NCBI GenBank assembly: GCA_948852945.1
Contig: CAQPBJ010000008.1
Coordinates: 16,147-80,146, forward strand
Length of the DNA: 64,000 bases
Direction of reading: 5' to 3'
DNA from: an uncultured Clostridia bacterium
GTDB taxonomy: Bacteria > Bacillota > Clostridia > TANB77 > CAG-508
The position numbers and the translations under genes were made by a program. Below, piece after piece: positions 59,341-64,000 of this stretch. The notes beneath the pieces were generated by a model. It was not told where the DNA came from and made no database searches. It saw only the letters and a program-made list of their open reading frames with translations. How positions within the stretch are numbered: the first letter of the stretch is position 1; each line of letters begins with the position of its first letter.

Positions 59341-60978
59341 TTAAAACTCATATAAATCAAATTGATTAATTGTAATTTTATTTTTTATATTATTTTCAAA
59401 ATTTATTTCAGAATTTTTAGGAACTATAACAATTGATTTATCTGGAATATTCTCTGGTAAATAAAAATGATATTTTCCAAAAGACTTAACATTCTCAAAA
59501 ATTCCATCTTCTCTAAAAAATTCTACTGTTTCTATATAATCTTTCGTATCATATTTGGCATAAAACAGAAAATATATAAATGGTTCTTTAAATGAATATA
59601 AACAATATACATCTTCATATTCTTCTTTTTCACAATATTTTGATACTTCTTCTATTCCAGAAGTAAAAGTATTATATTCATTATAATCTTTATTTATATA
59701 TTCTTCTATAAAACAAATAAATAAACCAATATATATCGCAATAATACAAGGTATTATCAATTTATATTTAGAAAAAAATTCATATAATCCAATAATAATA
59801 TAATAAATACAAGGAAACATAATTACATTTATTCTATTTATATTTGGAATACAAAAAGCACATACAATTATGCTTGAAATCATCCATATATCCATTAATT
59901 TACTGAATAAATTTTTCTTATATTTCTTTATACTAATATAAATTCCATAAAATAAAGCAATTATACTGAAACTGTAAAATAAACCAAAGCCTGAAATTGC
60001 GTTCCATTCTAATCCATCTGACTGAATCAATATTATCTTTAGTGATTCTAATAAATTATTAATACAATTTTCATATAAATTACCAGAAAATACTGTAGCT
60101 ACTTCATCATACCTGTTTGACATCATTCTCGGAATAGTTATTCCTAATATATTTATTTGCTTTAAATCAAACGTATTAATTATCACATATAAAATTAATG
60201 GTACACATATTAAAAACACTATACCTACATACTCAATTGCTCTTTTTACAGTAATTTCTTTTTTATATATTAAATAACCTAAAATAGCAAATACAAATAT
60301 AGGTAAGAACATATATGATGTACCATATGCATAGCTAGAAATTCCTAATATTATAAAAGCTATTACTTGCATATATTTATTTTTATCTTTAATTCCATAA
60401 ACTAAAAAAGTTATTGCAAATAAAATCAAATCTGGAAAAATATTAGATTCTAATGCCCATCTACTTTTCAATATATGCCATGGGCAAATAACTAAAAAAG
60501 CTACACCACATAAAGCAATTTTTTTATTATTAAAAACTTTTTTTAATAAATAATAAAATGAGTATAAAGATGCAATTCCAATTAGAGCCATTGGCAATCT
60601 AAGAGCAAATTCATTAATTCCTAATATAAATATTATTGGTATTAATAAATATGAATATAATGCATTTTGTCCACTTCCCCAAGCATATAACACAGCTGGA
60701 AATGAATTGCCTTTTCTATCAACTCCATATTTTAATATAGACCATGCTTCATATCCGCTTGACGCTTCATCTGCATTTAACGCATTCGGAAATTTTCCAA
60801 TATTATATAGTCTTATCAAGCTTCCTATAATTAATATAAAAAATAAAATAATTTCTTCTTTATATTCTTTTAAAAAAGTTTTTATATTCTTTTTATTTTT
60901 TCTGCAGTCAGTTATAGGTTTTATTAAAATTATTAAAGGCAACAATATACATACAGTTATCAAAATAAAACTTTCCAA
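59341..60978 (-). CDS. GT39-type polytopic glycosyltransferase (ArnT/PMT-like)
   Basis: A 545-residue membrane protein with about 11-12 hydrophobic segments in the first 430 residues and a soluble C-terminal part. The first extracellular loop has NADEASSGYEAWSILKYGVD, with the Asp-Glu pair used by GT39-like enzymes (PMT_2/ArnT family) that take sugars from polyprenyl phosphate. WHILKSRWALESNIFPDL is another family segment. It probably glycosylates an envelope polymer or protein outside the membrane. It starts with TTG after GGAGGAG, 11 bases after the pseudouridine synthase gene. Confidence 0.8.
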   Translation of the reverse strand: MESFILITVCILLPLIILIKPITDCRKNKKNIKTFLKEYKEEIILFFILIIGSLIRLYNIGKFPNALNADEASSGYEAWSILKYGVDRKGNSFPAVLYAWGSGQNALYSYLLIPIIFILGINEFALRLPMALIGIASLYSFYYLLKKVFNNKKIALCGVAFLVICPWHILKSRWALESNIFPDLILFAITFLVYGIKDKNKYMQVIAFIILGISSYAYGTSYMFLPIFVFAILGYLIYKKEITVKRAIEYVGIVFLICVPLILYVIINTFDLKQINILGITIPRMMSNRYDEVATVFSGNLYENCINNLLESLKIILIQSDGLEWNAISGFGLFYSFSIIALFYGIYISIKKYKKNLFSKLMDIWMISSIIVCAFCIPNINRINVIMFPCIYYIIIGLYEFFSKYKLIIPCIIAIYIGLFICFIEEYINKDYNEYNTFTSGIEEVSKYCEKEEYEDVYCLYSFKEPFIYFLFYAKYDTKDYIETVEFFREDGIFENVKSFGKYHFYLPENIPDKSIVIVPKNSEINFENNIKNKITINQFDLYEF

Positions 60979-60989
60979 ATGTACTCCTC

Positions 60990-61700
60990 CTAAATGCTAT
61001 TTTTTTCTTGTATTTTCTCTAACTCTTCATGACTAAGTTCTCTACATTCGCCCAATTTTAAATCTTCTGGCAAAATTAAATTTCCAATTCCAATTCTATT
61101 AAGTTCTATTACTTTTGCCCCAAAGCATCCAAACATACGCTTAATTTGGTGATATCTGCCTTCTCTAATAGTTACTGTTCCAGAACACCTTCCTGTAATC
61201 TTAAGCTCAGCAGACTTACATTCTGCATCACTAAGTTTTACACCTTCTAAAAATCCATTAATCATTTCTTCACTCATATCTATATCAATTACTACTTCAT
61301 AAATTTTTTTAACATGCTTCCTTGGAGATAAAATATTATGTGCCATAACACCATCATTAGTAATAAGCATTAATCCTGTAGTATCTTTATCTAATCTACC
61401 TGCTGGAAATAATTCTCTTTTCTTAAATTCTTCTGGAACTAATTCTAAAACAGTTTTCTGTGATTTATCTTCTGTTGCAGATATATATCCTCTAGGTTTA
61501 TTAAGAATTAAATATATATTTTTCTTTAAATTAATTGCTTGTCCATCTATTGCTATTATTTTTTCTTTTTCATCTATTTTAATATCATACTTATCAACAA
61601 TTTGTCCATCTACTGTTACTCTTTTACGTAAAATCATTTGCTTAACTTCTTTTCTGGAAAAATTGCTTTGAGATGAAATTATTTTATCTATTCTTTCCAT
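60990..61700 (-). CDS. Pseudouridine synthase, RsuA/RluB family
   Basis: A 236-residue RNA modification enzyme. An N-terminal S4 domain (ERIDKIISSQSNFSRKEVKQMI, about 2-23) is followed by the catalytic region. The motif GRLDKDTTGLMLITNDG (about 101-117) contains the nucleophile Asp104, and EGRYHQIKRMFG is the C-terminal family motif. It modifies one uridine of rRNA: 16S for RsuA, 23S for RluB/E/F. The exact subgroup cannot be fixed. GAGG precedes the ATG and it leads the GT39-polA operon. Confidence 0.92.
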   Translation of the reverse strand: MERIDKIISSQSNFSRKEVKQMILRKRVTVDGQIVDKYDIKIDEKEKIIAIDGQAINLKKNIYLILNKPRGYISATEDKSQKTVLELVPEEFKKRELFPAGRLDKDTTGLMLITNDGVMAHNILSPRKHVKKIYEVVIDIDMSEEMINGFLEGVKLSDAECKSAELKITGRCSGTVTIREGRYHQIKRMFGCFGAKVIELNRIGIGNLILPEDLKLGECRELSHEELEKIQEKNSI

Positions 61701-61742
61701 AAATACCTCAAAAATTAATAAGGCTATTATAACACATTATAT

Positions 61743-61987
61743 AAAAAGATGGTATCTTAGAAAAAAACTTATTATACTTATATCTTAATAAATAAGAAGT
61801 AATTTAATAAATTTTGCTCTTCGCAATCTCCGAATAAAAAACTCCGTTTTTATATTGTAGATTGCTCAAATTCGCACTTCACGAAATTTCATTTCGTTTC
61901 GTTTGGTCGCTAGCGCAATTTATCAAATTACTTCTTATTTATTAAGATTATATTTTCTAATACATTATTCTAAAATACCATCTTTTT
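61743..61987. repeat. Structured repeat family A, copy 3
   Basis: This element lies just after the sortase stop (61993). Outer arms AAAAAGATGGTAT (61743-61755) and ATACCATCTTTTT (61975-61987) are complementary, and a second pair (61783-61804 with 61925-61946) is perfect over 22 bases. The core 61811-61921 has the same orientation as copy 1. P3 is GCAATCT (61823-61829) with AGATTGC (61859-61865). P2 is ACGAAAT (61881-61887) with ATTTCGT (61891-61897). Confidence 0.86.
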
Positions 61988-61992
61988 ATATT

Positions 61993-62775
61993 TTATTTTG
62001 CAAGTATTATTACTCTTTGAGTATCATCATCAGAACAGCTAGATAAAGTTATTTCTGGTCCATTACTTGTATCTCTAATATAAAAGCTTGCATCTTCTGG
62101 TGTTGTCAAAAATTTATCATATACAGTATATTCTTTTCTAACATTATCAACTGTTGTTATATATATTTTGTCACCAGTACTTATACTATTATTGTTTGAA
62201 AATAATCTTCCATTTCTATAATTATGTCCAGTAATAATTGTATTTCCACTAATATTTAAGCTACCAGTTGAACATAATATACATGATGCAATCTCCATCC
62301 CTCCAACTGTTTGTGAGCTAAGCACATATAAATTCACTCCTGTTTTAGGTATTTCAATTTTTCCTGACACATTATATCCTTTATACGTTGCTGGAATACC
62401 TGTCTGAACTGTCTCTTGAGGAACCTCCACTACCTGAGGTTTAGTTACTTGTTTACTTTCTTCTTGAACTACTTCTACACTACGAGTTTCTTTAATAGCC
62501 CTCGAACTCACATCCTCTGCCATGCTCTCCTCCTGAACATTTTCAGATACTATTTCCTCATCATGTTCTTCTGCTACTTCTTCATTTTTAGCTTCAATAA
62601 TTTCTTGCACTTTTACCTCATTTTCTCTTGATATTTGTACTTCTGGCTCTTTTACTTTTGTGTACTTATTTGTGTTATCTTCAGTGAAAAACCTTAAAGC
62701 AATAACTCCTAGTAAAACAATCAAAATAGTTACTAGTAAAACTATTGCTTTGTCAATTTTCACTCGACTAAGCAT
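61993..62775 (-). CDS. Sortase (C60 family, class D/E-like)
   Basis: A 260-residue transpeptidase. An N-terminal membrane anchor (about 10-29) is followed by a Glu/Val-rich linker (about 35-110) and the sortase beta-barrel (about 125-260). The catalytic His is in TIITGHNYRNGRLF, the Cys in TLSSCSDDD, and the Arg in TQRVIILAK at the C-terminus. It attaches LPxTG-type proteins to peptidoglycan; the LPATG protein at 44363-44689 is a candidate substrate. Class cannot be fixed without a tree. AAGGAG precedes the ATG. Confidence 0.9.
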   Translation of the reverse strand: MLSRVKIDKAIVLLVTILIVLLGVIALRFFTEDNTNKYTKVKEPEVQISRENEVKVQEIIEAKNEEVAEEHDEEIVSENVQEESMAEDVSSRAIKETRSVEVVQEESKQVTKPQVVEVPQETVQTGIPATYKGYNVSGKIEIPKTGVNLYVLSSQTVGGMEIASCILCSTGSLNISGNTIITGHNYRNGRLFSNNNSISTGDKIYITTVDNVRKEYTVYDKFLTTPEDASFYIRDTSNGPEITLSSCSDDDTQRVIILAK

Positions 62776-62811
62776 TTTTCACTCCTTTTTATTTTTTTAA
62801 AAACCGTTTCT

Positions 62812-62840
62812 ATTATATCATAGCAGTTTACATAATTCAA
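62812..62840 (-). promoter_or_regulatory. Promoter of the sortase gene
   Basis: TTGAAT (62835-62840), 17 bases and TATAAT (62812-62817) on the minus strand, with TG at the extended -10 position. Confidence 0.6.
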
Positions 62841-62880
62841 TATTTGTTTGAACTTTTCTTTTACTTATTTATATATTATA

Positions 62881-62909
62881 TTGAAACAATATCTTTTTTT
62901 TGATACAAT
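62881..62909 (+). promoter_or_regulatory. Promoter of the FemAB gene
   Basis: TTGAAA (62881-62886), 17 bases and TACAAT (62904-62909) on the plus strand, 34 bases before the start codon. It is divergent from the sortase promoter. Confidence 0.6.
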
Positions 62910-62943
62910 TCAAAAAAACAAATAAAATCAATAAGGAGGCATC

Positions 62944-64000
62944 ATGGAATTAAGCGATAATGAATTAAATGAAGTTAACAATTTTTTAAATACTCACCCA
63001 AAATCTCACTTTTTACAATCACCAGAATGGGCTAAATTAAAAAGTTCGTGGATTCATGAAATGATAATTGTTCGTGATGAAAACAATAAAATAAAAGGAA
63101 CAATGAGTGTTTTAATTAGAAAAACTCCTCTTTTCGGCACATCAATTATGTATGCTGGAAGAGGCTTTGTTTGTGATATAGATGATAAAGACACTTTAGA
63201 AAAACTAACAGCTGAGGCTAAAAAACTAGCAAAAAAATATAAAGCTTTTATTTTCAGAATGGATCCTGATGTTCCTGTAGATAATAAAGACTTCTTAAAT
63301 TTAATGCTATCTCTAGGTTATAAAGAAAAGAAAAATATAAAAACAATTGATGATGTAATACAACCTAAATATGTTATGAGACTAAATATTAAAGATCATA
63401 CCGAAGATAGCTTAATTGCTACTTTTCATTCAAAAACTAGATACAATATTCGTTTATCTATAAAAAAAGGTGTAACTATTCGTGAAGGATCAACTGATGA
63501 AGATATTGAAATTTTCCACAAAATAATGAAAGAAACTGGATCTAGAGATGATTTCTTTATTCGTGATTCCTCTTATTTCAAAAAACTTTATAATTGTTTA
63601 GGAAAAGACCATGTAAAAATATTAATTGCTGAACACGAAGGAACTCCTATTGCTGTTGCAATGCCTGTTTTATATGGTGATAAAGTTTGGTATCTATATG
63701 GTGGAAGTTCTAATCAATATAGAAATTTGATGGCTACCTATTTAGTTCAATGGGAAATGATTAAATGGGGATTAGAAAATAAATGCTCTATTTATGATTT
63801 TAGAGGAATTACTGGATATTGGGACGAAAACTCTCCCCAATATGGTGTCTACAAATTTAAAAAAGGCTTCAATGGTGATGAAGTTGAATTTGTAAATGAA
63901 TTATACATGGTTTTCAACCCATTTATAAATACACTTTGGAAAATCGCTGAAAAAACTTATAAATTTATAGGTAATACAAAAGAAAGGATTAAAAATCTTG
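62944..64000 (+). CDS. FemAB-family peptidoglycan peptidyltransferase (3' end outside window)
   Basis: The frame begins with ATG at 62944 after AAGGAGG and is still open at the right edge (352 codons). Landmarks of FemX/FemAB-like GNAT-fold enzymes are HFLQSPEWAKLK (about 21-32), FRMDPDVP, YNIRLSIKKGV, WYLYGGSSNQYRNLMATYLVQWE and DFRGITG followed by YGVYKFKKGFNG. These enzymes add amino acids from aminoacyl-tRNA to lipid II side chains, forming the interpeptide bridge. It is divergent from sortase. The missing C-terminus is short, judging from the usual length of about 360-420. Confidence 0.87.
   Translation, partial: MELSDNELNEVNNFLNTHPKSHFLQSPEWAKLKSSWIHEMIIVRDENNKIKGTMSVLIRKTPLFGTSIMYAGRGFVCDIDDKDTLEKLTAEAKKLAKKYKAFIFRMDPDVPVDNKDFLNLMLSLGYKEKKNIKTIDDVIQPKYVMRLNIKDHTEDSLIATFHSKTRYNIRLSIKKGVTIREGSTDEDIEIFHKIMKETGSRDDFFIRDSSYFKKLYNCLGKDHVKILIAEHEGTPIAVAMPVLYGDKVWYLYGGSSNQYRNLMATYLVQWEMIKWGLENKCSIYDFRGITGYWDENSPQYGVYKFKKGFNGDEVEFVNELYMVFNPFINTLWKIAEKTYKFIGNTKERIKNL

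Overview
The window looks like a chromosomal segment of a very AT-rich (roughly a quarter to 30 % GC by eye) low-GC Gram-positive bacterium, most likely an uncultured or gut member of the Clostridia. The evidence is strong AGGAGG-type ribosome binding sites, sigma-A promoters of the TTGACA-17-TATAAT kind, a sortase with an LPxTG substrate, a FemAB-type transferase, an ER-type (SipW-like) signal peptidase, an EpsG-type polymerase, and rpmF/der/plsY/ftsY/ligA/polA proteins of Firmicutes type. Almost every gene is on the minus strand. Housekeeping and accessory genes are interleaved, and there is no phage, integrase, IS transposase or CRISPR array.

Layout: (1) 1-164, N-terminus of a UDP-sugar pyrophosphorylase. 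(2) 310-10.2 kb, a Wzx/Wzy-type surface polysaccharide cluster read right to left: an unusual tandem phosphoglycosyl transferase, two GT4s, a GT2, an EpsG-like polymerase, a pyruvyl-transferase-like protein, a flippase, a VanZ protein and a GT14. (3) 10.5-15.6 kb, a Cys-rich membrane protein, an M14 peptidase, a small protein with a cationic tail, a GH10-like/PHP fusion and a CYTH protein. (4) 15.7-19.4 kb, galE, a second VanZ, and the capsule regulatory trio CpsC/CpsD/CpsB. (5) 19.6-22.2 kb, a CadC-type repressor, a separate HMA protein and a Zn/Cd P-type ATPase under a promoter with two embedded operators. (6) 22.2-25.6 kb, a TasA-like protein, a SipW-like signal peptidase, a DUF5305-like protein and a second, frameshifted cargo protein. 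(7) 25.8-29.8 kb, hypothetical genes and a frameshifted alpha-amylase. (8) 30-37.4 kb, rnpB, ligA, pgsA, a UPF0182 protein and ftsY. (9) 37.6-45.5 kb, tRNA-Thr with a broken duplicate, a secreted CAP protein, a putative metallopeptidase with a paralogue of the 12-kb small protein, EndoQ, an HD-like protein, an LPATG mini-protein and dtd. (10) 45.5-54.4 kb, gpsA-plsY-der, rpmF, plsC-cmk, an Asp23/P-loop protein, an RsiV-like protein and a PstS-like protein. (11) 54.8-64 kb, tyrS, polA, a GT39, a pseudouridine synthase, sortase and a FemAB protein cut by the window end.

The most interesting unexplained signal lies between genes. A family of structured elements (four copies: about 26.8-27.1, 54.5-54.8, 56.4-56.6 and 61.7-62.0 kb) has near-identical single-stranded joining segments but variable, compensatorily changed stems, and each copy is enclosed in a long locus-specific inverted repeat. 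A second family (30.7 and 33.0 kb) and a single-copy element (19.4-19.6 kb) have the same architecture. All sit directly after stop codons and occur in both orientations, which suggests mobile or spreading hairpin elements that use or create transcription terminators.

Other points: a tandem phosphoglycosyl transferase whose first copy has lost its catalytic Glu, a cytoplasmic GH10-PHP fusion, a paralogous pair of amphipathic-tail proteins each following a large enzyme gene, and two frameshifts about 5 kb apart that are both repaired by removing one C in front of GG.
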